64,000 nucleotides of DNA from Aporhodopirellula aestuarii (GTDB lineage: Bacteria > Planctomycetota > Planctomycetia > Pirellulales > Pirellulaceae): assembly GCF_023701485.1 (NCBI RefSeq), contig NZ_JAMQBK010000022.1, positions 33,438 to 97,437 of the forward strand. Reading direction: 5' to 3'. Made by a program: the position numbers and the translations under genes. This document shows, piece by piece, positions 18,113 through 26,604 of the stretch. The number at the start of each line of letters is the position of its first letter. Position 1 is the first letter of the stretch. The notes below the pieces were generated by a model. That model made no database searches. It was not told the DNA's origin and saw only the letters and a list, made by a program, of their open reading frames with translations.

Positions 18113-19618
18113 TCAAGCGAACTGGTAGCCTTCTTCGCCGTGATCGGCGATGTCGAGGCCGCGTTGTTCGTGCTCAGCTTGTACTCGCAAGCCGACGAGC
18201 ATATCGATCAGTTTGAGCAAGACCAGACTGCCAATCCCGGCGAATGCATACGTGACCAAAACCGCCACGATCTGACCGATCAACAACGTCGCGTTGCCAC
18301 CGGATTCGATCAAGCCGATCGGAACACCGTTGCTGACGTCCCAGGCCGCCCGGGTGGCGAAAACGCCCGTCAGGATCGCACCGAGCGTTCCGCCCACACC
18401 GTGGACACCGAACGCATCGAGAGCATCGTCGTAGCCGAACATGTGTTTGAGTCGTGAACACGACCAGAAACACATCAGACCGGCAACCCCGCCCATCACC
18501 AGTGCAGGCATTGGTTGCACAAATCCGGCGGCAGGTGTGATGCAAACCAATCCGGCGACCGCACCGCTGCTCGCGCCCAGTACGGTAGGCTTGCCCAACC
18601 AAATCCACTCGGCAAACGCCCAGACCACCGCACCGGCGGCTGCGGAAAAGTGCGTCACCATAAACGCGCTGCTGGTCAAATCATCCGACAACAACTCGCT
18701 GCCCGCATTGAATCCAAACCATCCCACCCACAACATCGCGGCACCGAGTGCGGTGTACGTCAAATTGTGCGGTTGCAAAGGTTCATGTGGGAATCCCATC
18801 CGCGGTCCGATCAACAACGCCGCCACGAGTGCCGAGATACCGCTGCTGATGTGGACGACCGTTCCACCGGCAAAATCCAACGCACCGCCGGCGAGACTGC
18901 CTTCGTTGTACGAGAGCGGTCCGCCATCCCAAACCCAGTGGCACAGTGGGCAATAAATAAAGGTGCCCCAAAGGATGGAGAAAATCACCATCGCGCTGAA
19001 CTTCATCCGTTCGGCAAACGCACCGCAAATCAACGCGGGCGTGATGATAAAGAACATCCCTTGAAACAACATATGGGTCATTCGAGGGATGCCACCTTCC
19101 ATCGGCGTCACTGCTGCCCCGGTGGCGTCGTCCCAATACCGCTGCACCCCGTTCATGAAGAGGTATTCGGTATTACCGAACCACCCGCCGCTGCCGCCGA
19201 AAGCAAACGAGTATCCGTAGAGGGCCCACAGGACGGTCATCATTCCCATCAGGAAGATGCACTGCATCATCACGCTGAGCACGTTCTTCCGCCGCACAAG
19301 CCCGCCATAAAACATCGCCAACCCTGGCGCCGTCATGAACAACACGAGTGCACAACAAACCAGCATCCAACCGTTGTGTCCGGCCAACGCGGCGGCTTCG
19401 ACTTCCGCTTTCAAACTCGCCAACGTGACTTCCTCTTCTTCAACCTCGACTTCGCCCGGCGATTCCGCGTCAACGGTTGCATTTTCGGGTGCGGATTCGA
19501 CAACCTCGGCTGCGGAATCCGTCGCGTCATCCTGCGCTGACGCTATCGGAGAAGACAAAATGATCGCTGCGGCGATGATCCAGCCGAGCAGCACAATCCA
19601 GGTGGGACGGTTAGACAT
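18113..19618 (-). CDS. amt: Ammonium transporter (Amt family)
   Basis: An inner-membrane channel for NH4+/NH3 of 501 residues, longer than the usual 400-430. The N-terminus is a signal-like hydrophobic segment (TWIVLLGWIIAAAIIL) followed by about 50 residues rich in Glu, Ala and Asp. The Amt core then begins at GWMLVCCALVLFMTAPGLAMFYGGLVRRKN. The twin pore histidines are present: FIYCPLCHWVWDGG and FGVHGVGGTLGAILTG. About 11 core helices can be counted. No glnK/glnB gene lies beside it, unlike in many bacteria. Transcription is convergent with the GT26 gene. Confidence 0.94.
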   Translation of the reverse strand: MSNRPTWIVLLGWIIAAAIILSSPIASAQDDATDSAAEVVESAPENATVDAESPGEVEVEEEEVTLASLKAEVEAAALAGHNGWMLVCCALVLFMTAPGLAMFYGGLVRRKNVLSVMMQCIFLMGMMTVLWALYGYSFAFGGSGGWFGNTEYLFMNGVQRYWDDATGAAVTPMEGGIPRMTHMLFQGMFFIITPALICGAFAERMKFSAMVIFSILWGTFIYCPLCHWVWDGGPLSYNEGSLAGGALDFAGGTVVHISSGISALVAALLIGPRMGFPHEPLQPHNLTYTALGAAMLWVGWFGFNAGSELLSDDLTSSAFMVTHFSAAAGAVVWAFAEWIWLGKPTVLGASSGAVAGLVCITPAAGFVQPMPALVMGGVAGLMCFWSCSRLKHMFGYDDALDAFGVHGVGGTLGAILTGVFATRAAWDVSNGVPIGLIESGGNATLLIGQIVAVLVTYAFAGIGSLVLLKLIDMLVGLRVQAEHEQRGLDIADHGEEGYQFA

Positions 19619-19775
19619 CGGTACTTCAGACTCGTAGATATGTGGAATGAGGTGATGTTGGTCACGGCGACTAATGCGTTAGAATAATGCGGAGGTCTGT
19701 TCGGGGGTACCCGAGTCACCGCTGTTACTATCGCAACCGACGATCGATCCATCGCCCACCCGCCCAAGAAATCTC

Positions 19776-21119
19776 GTGATCCCTTCTGCTGCCAATCGAC
19801 GTCGGATCGGCGTCCCGTTCCACCCTCGCCACCTTGCGCCGATGGTTGCCGTAATACTGTGTATTGCGGCAGGCCCCGCCTCCCAAACCGGTGCCCACGC
19901 TGACGAGCCCACCGCCGCAACCACCCCGGGTCAAACATCAGAGGCCCTGGGCCACGAATCTGACGCCGCGAACGAATACTCGGAAACTAGCTCGTCAACC
20001 GCTCGGGCCCTGCCTGCTCCCGGCCATCCCACCAGCGAAGCAACTGCTGAAGATATCGAGCGTTGGGTTACGCAATTGTCCAGCAATTCGTACCTCCGAC
20101 GCAAACGGGCGACCGCCGACCTAACCCGAGTCGGACAACCTGCGGTGGAACGACTCGTAACCGAACTCGACACCGGAGATCTGGAAACGACCGAACGCGT
20201 GATCAGCATCCTTCAGGAAATTGCGGCCCACGCCCCGATCATGCCCTCGTCCAATCAAACCGCAGACGCCGGCGAGGACAACGTGTCGACCGCCGCGTGG
20301 GATGAACTCGTTCGGATCTCATCGCTTGGTGGCAGCCAAGGCACCCGTGCGAAAATTGCAACCAAAGAAGTCCGTGACGTACGGCGCGCCCTCGCGATCG
20401 ATGTCCTCGGAGAGGCTGGCGTGCTGATCGGCACAGCAGAATTCATCCTCGGATCACGCAGCGAACTCAAACGGATCGTTGAGTTTGACGGCGAATTTGA
20501 TGGTGACCCCGCGTTGCTGCAACTGCTGCAGTGGGTCGACGGCATTGAATATGCCCGGCTCAAAGGCGACGCCATCCGCAAAGATATCCTCGAAGGCGTC
20601 GTACAGATGCCCGATCTCAAAACGCTGGCGTTATTACATGGCGAGATTGATGCCGACGAACTGGCGACGCTCGGCGATATCGCTGAACTCCGCCGACTCG
20701 AACTGCGATATGTCAAAATGAACGGTCAATTGATCGATCAGCTCGGCACATTGCCGATCCGTGTTTCACTGACACTCAACGGCACCGACGCGCCCGCCGA
20801 CCGTGTCGAAGCCTTGCGAAAAACCGTCCCCGGCCTTGAGATCATCTTCAAACAAGGCGGCTTTCTTGGCGTCCAGTGCTACGACAATTTCGACAAATGC
20901 TTGATCAACGAAGTGCTGCGGGGTCAGGCGGCTGAAAAAGCTGGACTGCAACCCGGCGATGTGGTCCTCGAGGTCGATGGTAAAACCATTAAGCAATTCA
21001 AAGACCTCCAACAAGCGATCGATGCCCACATGCCTGGTGAAGTGCTGCATATCCGCTATCAACGTGGTGAGACAGAGCGAAACACCACCGCGAGACTCGG
21101 GAAGCTCGAGGAACAGTGA
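19776..21119 (+). CDS. Exported PDZ-domain protein
   Basis: A 447-residue protein. The start is GTG at 19776; an ATG 22 codons later (MVAVILCIAAGP) is equally possible and begins the hydrophobic signal segment. After a Thr/Ser-rich linker, residues 88-150 form a helical repeat region (LSSNSYLRRKRATADL, AVERLVTELDTGD) like HEAT/ARM units. A middle region has leucine-rich-repeat-like lines (LKTLALLHGEIDADELATLG, LRRLELRYVKM). The C-terminal PDZ domain (about residues 363-440) shows GFLGVQCYD, AAEKAGLQPGDVVLEVDG and LQQAIDAHMPGE. Likely periplasmic. It overlaps mutY by four bases. Confidence 0.78.
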   Translation: MIPSAANRRRIGVPFHPRHLAPMVAVILCIAAGPASQTGAHADEPTAATTPGQTSEALGHESDAANEYSETSSSTARALPAPGHPTSEATAEDIERWVTQLSSNSYLRRKRATADLTRVGQPAVERLVTELDTGDLETTERVISILQEIAAHAPIMPSSNQTADAGEDNVSTAAWDELVRISSLGGSQGTRAKIATKEVRDVRRALAIDVLGEAGVLIGTAEFILGSRSELKRIVEFDGEFDGDPALLQLLQWVDGIEYARLKGDAIRKDILEGVVQMPDLKTLALLHGEIDADELATLGDIAELRRLELRYVKMNGQLIDQLGTLPIRVSLTLNGTDAPADRVEALRKTVPGLEIIFKQGGFLGVQCYDNFDKCLINEVLRGQAAEKAGLQPGDVVLEVDGKTIKQFKDLQQAIDAHMPGEVLHIRYQRGETERNTTARLGKLEEQ

Positions 21120-22294
21120 GCGACTCGCCAAGCACTGCGGCCAACATTCCGAACGCAATCCCGGCAGCGAACGCAGATACAGCCGCGACGGTCACCGATG
21201 CCCGTTGGCGTGCCCGCGTGCGCAGCGGATTGCTGGATTGGTTTGCCGAGAACGCCCGCGACCTTCCCTGGCGCCGTGACCCATCGCCCTACCGTGTCTG
21301 GGTCAGCGAAATCATGTGCCAACAAACACAGGTCGCCACGGTGGTGCCCTATTTCCTGCGATTTCTAAAGCGTTATCCCGACGCCACCGCCCTCGCGAAG
21401 GCCGACGAGAGCGAGCTGATGCGGATCTGGGAGGGACTCGGATATTATCGGCGAGCCCGATCGATGCATGCGGCCGCCAAACAGATTGTGGAAATCCACG
21501 ACGGTGCATTTCCTTTGCAGTACCGTGACGCGATTGCGCTACCCGGCATCGGTCGCTACACCGCGGGAGCGATCCTTTCGATCTCATCCAACCTGCCACT
21601 GCCGATCCTCGAGGGCAACACGATTCGCGTGTTCAGCCGCCTGATCGCGATGCGAGACAGCGTCGACGAAAAATCCTCGCAGGAAACACTGTGGACCTTC
21701 TCCGAACAACTCTTGCCACGCAGGTTTTCCCCCACGGACCGCAGCCGTGGTCCCGCGTCGCTCAACCAAGCCGCGATGGAGCTCGGTGCGTTGATTTGCA
21801 CCCCACGTGAGCCCAAATGCCTGATTTGTCCCGTGGCCAAGATGTGCCGGACCCGAGCCGCTGGCCTGCAGGCTGAGATCCCCGCTAAAACACAGAAAAC
21901 GAAGTACGAAGCCCGATCCGAATACGCCGCCCTCGTGGGGGACAACCAAGGCCGCTGGCTCGTCCGCCAGATTCCCCCCGGCAACCGATTCGCCGGGATG
22001 TGGGATTTCCCCAAAGCCGGTCCTCCCGACGCCAGCAACGCCGAACATTTCCAGGGGTGGCTCTCCGGACACCTCGGCGGGGAAATTCGTTTGGTGGAAA
22101 TGGTCAAGACGATGAAACACGCGGTCACGAAATTCCGCATCACACTCAATGTCTACCGAGCCACCCGAACGGGCGGCCCCAAAAAACTCGCCAATCCATG
22201 GGCGTTTCGCAGCCCCGAACAACTCCGACACCTCCCGATGAGCACAACCGGAAGGCGGCTATTAAACTGGGTCGAGAAAAACCACCTGAAATGA
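21116..22294 (+). CDS. mutY: A/G-specific adenine glycosylase MutY
   Basis: Removes adenine mispaired with 8-oxoguanine. The GTG start overlaps the previous stop (GTGA), so translation is coupled. Of 392 residues, the catalytic Glu65 is in VSEIMCQQTQV, the helix-hairpin-helix is LPGIGRYTAGAI, and the [4Fe-4S] cluster cysteines follow the C-x6-C-x2-C-x5-C pattern from CTPREPKC to KMC. The C-terminal NUDIX-like 8-oxoG domain is present (GRWLVRQIPPGNRFAGMWDFP). The Asp normally in the DGN motif, which stabilises the transition state, is Glu166 here (LEGNTIRVFSR). The N-terminus has about 28 extra, Ala-rich residues. Confidence 0.94.
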   Translation: MSDSPSTAANIPNAIPAANADTAATVTDARWRARVRSGLLDWFAENARDLPWRRDPSPYRVWVSEIMCQQTQVATVVPYFLRFLKRYPDATALAKADESELMRIWEGLGYYRRARSMHAAAKQIVEIHDGAFPLQYRDAIALPGIGRYTAGAILSISSNLPLPILEGNTIRVFSRLIAMRDSVDEKSSQETLWTFSEQLLPRRFSPTDRSRGPASLNQAAMELGALICTPREPKCLICPVAKMCRTRAAGLQAEIPAKTQKTKYEARSEYAALVGDNQGRWLVRQIPPGNRFAGMWDFPKAGPPDASNAEHFQGWLSGHLGGEIRLVEMVKTMKHAVTKFRITLNVYRATRTGGPKKLANPWAFRSPEQLRHLPMSTTGRRLLNWVEKNHLK

Positions 22295-22739
22295 GCGGCC
22301 TCTAAGACAACGGACGGACAGCGAAAGCCCGCCGCGTCCTGACGCGATGTCCAGGAAAGCCGCTTCGGGAGTGTCCACGTCCATTCAATTCGCGAATTGC
22401 TAGCTAATACGCAGGAAAACAGCTACCCAAACACCTCGTAACCTCATGAAATGACGAATTCAACTAGTTGACTTTCGGCGCCCTCAACACGATAATGAAG
22501 GCGATATATTTTCCATTGCCGTGTGGAGAACGGCTAATTCCGCACCCGCGATAGGTGAATCCACCCGGTTTTGACGATTATTTCGATTCCCAGCCGAGTA
22601 CAGCCCCTTTTCGTGGCGGACCTCCCCCTCTCCACACGCATTTATCTAAGAGAGAAGTTGACCTTCTCTGGCGTTTCCAGCAGAATTCTGTAACGCCGAT
22701 TCCATGATCTTTTCATCCCTTATCTAGAAGACGGAACCA
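22295..22739. other. Long region upstream of the ECF sigma gene, 445 bases
   Basis: More AT-rich than its neighbours and without a gene. A perfect 7-bp hairpin lies at 22651-22669 (AGAGAAG, loop TTGAC, CTTCTCT). A Shine-Dalgarno-like AGACGGA precedes the ATG. It may be a long 5' leader or a multi-promoter region for the sigma factor. No known riboswitch or tRNA was recognised. Confidence 0.4.
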
Positions 22740-23444
22740 ATGAACTTTTCAATGAGCACAACTGCTCCGGAAAAGCCGATAAAAGTTCCTACGCCTCGTG
22801 CATCGGAACAGGTTCGAGCCCGCGTGGCATCGGTTGCTCCTGAACAGGAAATTTCAGACGAAGATCTTATCGCCCGCTATCGCAAAACCGGCGATCGAGC
22901 GATCTACGAGGCGTTGATGCGCCGATATGAACGTGAAATTTACGCGTACCTGCGTCGATACATGGGCAACGCGGAAATGGCCGAAGACGCCTTCCAAGGC
23001 ACGTTCTTGCAAGTTCACTTGAAGTGCCAGCAATTCGACCTGACCCGTCGTTTCCGCCCGTGGCTCTACGCGATCGCGACCAACCAAGCGATCGATGTCC
23101 AGCGACGCAACAAACGTCACCGGATGGTCAGTTTGGATCGCCCAAGCGGCGGACAAGATGACGACCGCGGCGGCAGCTGGTCTGAGAAACTCGTTGGCGC
23201 AAGTGCCGATCCATTGGCCGAAGCCTCGCGAGAGGAGAACGGCCGCTGGGTTCACGACGCGGTTTCCTCGCTCGGTGAGCCGATGCAACAAGTCGTTGAG
23301 CTGGTCTACTACCGTGGACTGAAGTATCGCGAAGCCGCCGAAGCACTCGGCATTCCCGTCGGGACGGTGAAAAGTCGATTGCACTCGGCAATCAACCAAC
23401 TCACTGGATTGTGGGACGACAGTCACGAAACGCCGAGAAACTAA
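22740..23444 (+). CDS. ECF-type RNA polymerase sigma factor
   Basis: A 234-residue sigma-70-family protein. Region 2 (LIARYRKTGDRAIYEALMRRY, AYLRRYMGNAEMAEDAFQGTFLQVH, FRPWLYAIATNQAIDVQRR) and region 4 (SLGEPMQQVVELVYYRGLKYREAAEALGIPVGTVKSRLHSA) are both complete. A 45-residue disordered N-terminus and a Gly/Asp-rich linker separate the parts. No anti-sigma factor gene follows; a terminator comes 27 bases after the stop, so it is a single-gene unit. Planctomycetes carry many ECF factors and the regulon cannot be inferred here. Confidence 0.92.
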   Translation: MNFSMSTTAPEKPIKVPTPRASEQVRARVASVAPEQEISDEDLIARYRKTGDRAIYEALMRRYEREIYAYLRRYMGNAEMAEDAFQGTFLQVHLKCQQFDLTRRFRPWLYAIATNQAIDVQRRNKRHRMVSLDRPSGGQDDDRGGSWSEKLVGASADPLAEASREENGRWVHDAVSSLGEPMQQVVELVYYRGLKYREAAEALGIPVGTVKSRLHSAINQLTGLWDDSHETPRN

Positions 23445-23471
23445 CCGGCGACATTTACAAACAACCGACCT

Positions 23472-23504
23472 AGCCATGCTCATCCACTGAGCATGGCTTT
23501 TTTT
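23472..23504 (+). terminator. Intrinsic terminator of the ECF sigma gene
   Basis: Perfect 10-bp stem AGCCATGCTC / GAGCATGGCT with a seven-base loop (ATCCACT), followed directly by six more T residues. A textbook rho-independent terminator just after the sigma gene. Confidence 0.92.
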
Positions 23505-23748
23505 ATGCGCAGTCGGACTTCACCACACTCAACCACCCCTCGATCGGGCGACCTTGGCTTAACGGTTGGTGATTGCGATCTGCGGGATGTTTGACGTTTG
23601 CTGGTTGTAACGATCAGTGAAACGGGGGCCCCGTACCGCATTGTCCTGAATACAAGTTTCGTGGACGCGTGGTCACGTTTTGTGATCTAGCCTTGCACGT
23701 AAAACCAATCGTATGTCACCAACGAAAGTAGCCGGGGGGCCACTGGCG

Positions 23749-24000
23749 ATGATCAAACTAACACGCCTGGACGGTGAGGCATTCATCCTCAACGCCGAAT
23801 TAATTCGGTACGTCGACCGTCGTGGTGACACCTTCGTGACGCTCAACAGCGGTGAGCGAATTGTGGTTCGTGAAACGATGGACGAAGTCGTCGATCGCTC
23901 GATCGCATACCAACAACAAAAACACTTCTTGCCGCCACCTCCGCTCCCGTTGACCGCCTTTGGTGGTTCACCAGCAGACTCATTGAATCAAACAAACTAG
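23749..24000 (+). CDS. flbD: FlbD-family flagellar protein
   Basis: An 83-residue protein of the FlbD family (PF06289), found at the head of motA/motB operons in spirochaetes, Firmicutes and others. The ATG at 23749 starts the conserved MIKLTRLDGEAFILNAELI; a start 12 codons earlier adds a non-conserved stretch. Conserved features are the D/NGxxFxLN turn, the tyrosine in RYVD and the VVRETMDEVVDR helix. The C-terminal 30 residues are Pro-rich and variable. It opens a six-gene flagellar operon ending with fliO at 27365. The precise function of FlbD is not settled. Confidence 0.87.
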   Translation: MIKLTRLDGEAFILNAELIRYVDRRGDTFVTLNSGERIVVRETMDEVVDRSIAYQQQKHFLPPPPLPLTAFGGSPADSLNQTN

Positions 24001-24012
24001 GAATCATTCGCA

Positions 24013-24774
24013 ATGGATATCGCCAGCCTTATCGGTCTCATCCTTGCCATGGGTTTGATCCTCGCATCGATCATGCTCGGAGCCGCACCGTTCTCCGCGT
24101 TCATCGACGTCCCCTCAGGGCTCGTCGTGGTTGGGGGTGCGTTCGCTGCGGCACTGATTTGCTTCCCACTGCCGAGCATGATCAAGAGCCCGATGATTGC
24201 GATGAAGGTCATCATGAACAAAGCCGAAGACCGGCTTGCGTTGATCAAGTCGATCGTCGAACTTGCTGAAGTCGCCCGCAAGGACGGCCTGCTCGCGCTC
24301 GAAGCCAAGATCGGGGACATTCAAAACCCGCTCGTACGAACCGGTTTGCAAATGGCCGTCGACGGAACGGCACCCGAAATCGTCGAAGAGGTGCTGCGTA
24401 CTGAAGTCGCCGGGATGGCAATGCGTCACCGCGAAGGCAAAAGCATCATGGACCAACTCGGTCGTTTCGCACCAGCCTACGGAATGATCGGGACCCTGAT
24501 GGGGTTGATCATGATGTTGCAAGACATGTCCGACCCGTCGGGGATTGGTGCCGGGATGGCAGTGGCTCTGATCACAACGCTCTACGGGGCAATCGTGGCC
24601 AACGTGTTCTTCAGCCCCTTCGCTGAAAAACTCGGACTGATGAGCCGCAACGAACAACTCAGTATGGAGATCGCGATCCGCGGCGTGATGGCGATCCAGT
24701 CTGGTGAAAGCCCCCGCGCGATTGACCAGAAACTTCAAACCTATCTTCCTGCCAAACAACGCGAGCTAGCCTGA
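24013..24774 (+). CDS. motA: Flagellar motor stator protein MotA
   Basis: A 253-residue inner-membrane protein with four hydrophobic segments: residues about 5-25, 33-55, and a pair near 153-205 (FAPAYGMIGTLMGLIMML and GAGMAVALITTLYGAIVANVFFSPFAEKL). The cytoplasmic loop carries the basic/acidic helices typical of MotA (KAEDRLALIKSIVELAEVAR). The conserved prolines around the third helix and GTLMGL are present. It forms the ion-conducting stator with MotB, whose gene overlaps its stop by one base (TGATG). Confidence 0.95.
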   Translation: MDIASLIGLILAMGLILASIMLGAAPFSAFIDVPSGLVVVGGAFAAALICFPLPSMIKSPMIAMKVIMNKAEDRLALIKSIVELAEVARKDGLLALEAKIGDIQNPLVRTGLQMAVDGTAPEIVEEVLRTEVAGMAMRHREGKSIMDQLGRFAPAYGMIGTLMGLIMMLQDMSDPSGIGAGMAVALITTLYGAIVANVFFSPFAEKLGLMSRNEQLSMEIAIRGVMAIQSGESPRAIDQKLQTYLPAKQRELA

Positions 24775-25526
24775 TGGAAATGGAAGAAGAAGAACCAATG
24801 GGCATCCCGGAATGGGTTGTCACATTCGGCGATATGATGAGCCTCCTGCTCACGTTCTTCATCATGTTGGTTTCGCTCAGCGAAATCAAAGAGGAAGAAA
24901 CGTATCAGGCACTCGTTGATTCGATGCAGCAACAATTCGGATACGCGAAAACCATTGACGCGCTCACACCGGGCAAATCGAAACCTCGCGAGACCGAATT
25001 CGCGGTGCTCTCGACAACCGGCCGAGCCAAGAAAAAGGATACCGCCAAAGGCGGCGTTCCCGAAAAAGCTCCCGTCGGTGAAGAGCAACACGTTCGGATC
25101 GTTCGGCCCGGTCAGATGACCGCGGTGGGCAGCGTCGTGTTCTTCGAGGTCGGCAGCGACCGACTCAGCGGCGAAGCACTCAACGTCCTGAAACAAACGG
25201 CGAAACAACTGCGAGGAAAACCACAACGAATCGAAGTCCGCGGTCACGTCTCCGCCGAATTCGCAGCACGCACCGGTGGAACCGACGAGGCCATGTTGCT
25301 CGCCATCCGGCGATCCGCTGCGGTGAAGCGATTTCTCGTGGAAACCGAAGGGATCTCCTCCGATCGTTTCCGCGTATCATCCGCGGAAGCGACCGAACCA
25401 ATCACCCGCAACAGCCCCGGTGGCAAGTTCGGCAACGATTCACGCGTCGAAGTCTTCATGCTCGACGAACGAATCGAAGACCCGCGTGGAATCGCCGATT
25501 CCGCCGCCAATCGATCCTCCCGCTAA
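24774..25526 (+). CDS. motB: Flagellar motor stator protein MotB
   Basis: A 250-residue protein with one N-terminal membrane helix (VVTFGDMMSLLLTFFIMLVS) containing the ion-binding aspartate (Asp20). A periplasmic linker follows, then a C-terminal OmpA-like peptidoglycan-binding domain (from about residue 120: SVVFFEVGSDRLS, RIEVRGHVSAE, RRSAAVKRFLVETEGIS, DSRVEVFM). It anchors the stator to the cell wall. The clear OmpA domain matters because planctomycete walls were long disputed. Start and stop overlap with motA imply coupled synthesis. Confidence 0.94.
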   Translation: MEMEEEEPMGIPEWVVTFGDMMSLLLTFFIMLVSLSEIKEEETYQALVDSMQQQFGYAKTIDALTPGKSKPRETEFAVLSTTGRAKKKDTAKGGVPEKAPVGEEQHVRIVRPGQMTAVGSVVFFEVGSDRLSGEALNVLKQTAKQLRGKPQRIEVRGHVSAEFAARTGGTDEAMLLAIRRSAAVKRFLVETEGISSDRFRVSSAEATEPITRNSPGGKFGNDSRVEVFMLDERIEDPRGIADSAANRSSR

Positions 25527-25608
25527 CACCACCCATCGAGGCAGTTGCCCGATTTTTTATCAGATCCTTTCTTGACTCACCGTCATCGACTCCCTTAGTG
25601 AGAATGCC

Positions 25609-26166
25609 ATGGCAGACGAAGCAACACCACAAGCCGAATCGGAATCCGATCCGCCTACCCAGCGTCCGCGCAGCAACCTGGGGCTGGTCATAGGCTTTGT
25701 CGGCATGATTGTGGTGATCGAAACCGGGATGTTTTTCTTTCTCGTTCCGAGCGCCGAACAAGTCAGCGCCCTGGCCGAACAACAACTGATTCAGTCTGTC
25801 CAAGAGGGTGCCAAACAAGCCGAACAGGAAACGTCTGACGAAAACCAGGTCGAGGAATTCGAACTGGGAACGTTCGGCGAAACCTTCAGCCCCACCGATA
25901 CGGACCGATCTTTCCGCGTCGAACTGCGACTCTACGGACTGATCCGGGCCAAAAACCGGGAAAAAATGGAGAAAGAGTTCGAGAGCAAAACCGGCCGTCT
26001 TCGCCACGAAATCCGCAAAAAAATCCGCAACAGCGAGCTTTCAGAACTCCAAGACAACCAATTGGGCTTGCTCGAACGACGGATTTTGACGATATGCAAC
26101 CACTTGCTGGATGAAGACATGTTGCTGGGAGTCGGATTCAACGACTACCAACTGATCGAGGACTGA
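25609..26166 (+). CDS. fliL: FliL-like flagellar basal-body-associated protein
   Basis: A 185-residue protein with a short Pro/Ser-rich cytoplasmic start, one membrane helix (about residues 25-46, LGLVIGFVGMIVVIETGMFFFLV) and a periplasmic domain ending EDMLLGVGFNDYQLIED. The position between motB and fliN, and the LLxxxxxxxGxVxxVxFTxFxVQ-like end, support FliL, which binds the stator and modulates torque. The sequence is divergent, with a long helical middle (EKMEKEFESKTGRLRHEIRK), so the call rests partly on context. Confidence 0.75.
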   Translation: MADEATPQAESESDPPTQRPRSNLGLVIGFVGMIVVIETGMFFFLVPSAEQVSALAEQQLIQSVQEGAKQAEQETSDENQVEEFELGTFGETFSPTDTDRSFRVELRLYGLIRAKNREKMEKEFESKTGRLRHEIRKKIRNSELSELQDNQLGLLERRILTICNHLLDEDMLLGVGFNDYQLIED

Positions 26167-26184
26167 AATACCCAAGGACGGGCG

Positions 26185-26604
26185 ATGAGCACAACGGACA
26201 GCTCGAGCGGTGCCAAAGAACAGCTCAATACGGATGACATCGAAGCCCTGCTCAACGAGGCTTCCCAATCCCTCTCCGCCGCCACGGGTGACGAAGAGGG
26301 CAAGGCAAGAGATGTCGCACGCCCCTTCGCCCTCGGAGATCTGTCCCCTGCAGATCTTGAGCAAACCACCCACGACGTCGATCTCATCGATGAAGTGGAA
26401 ATGGACCTGCGGATCGAACTCGGACGCACCAAAATGCGGCTCGAAGAAGTCCTGCGTCTTCGCAGAGGCAGCGTCGTGGCACTCGATAAACTCGCCGGTG
26501 ATCCCGTTGATATTTTCGCCAACGGTCGCTTGATCGCACGCGGCGAAGTGTTGGTCATGAACGACAACTTCTGTGTTCGCGTGACCGAACTTGTGGGAGC
26601 TTAG
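26185..26604 (+). CDS. fliN: Flagellar motor switch protein FliN
   Basis: A 139-residue C-ring protein. The C-terminal 70 residues form a SpoA domain: VEMDLRIELGRTKMRLEEVLRLRRGSVVALDK, PVDIFANGRLIARGEVLVMNDNFCVRVTEL. The N-terminal half is acidic and disordered, as in many FliN/FliY proteins. FliN forms the switch complex with FliM and FliG, neither of which is encoded here. Its stop TAG shares its G with the GTG start of fliO. Confidence 0.92.
   Translation: MSTTDSSSGAKEQLNTDDIEALLNEASQSLSAATGDEEGKARDVARPFALGDLSPADLEQTTHDVDLIDEVEMDLRIELGRTKMRLEEVLRLRRGSVVALDKLAGDPVDIFANGRLIARGEVLVMNDNFCVRVTELVGA

Noticed and set aside
18515..19540. 341-codon open frame on the plus strand within amt
   Set aside because: Antisense to a clear ammonium transporter; composition is His/Arg-rich with no fold or signal.
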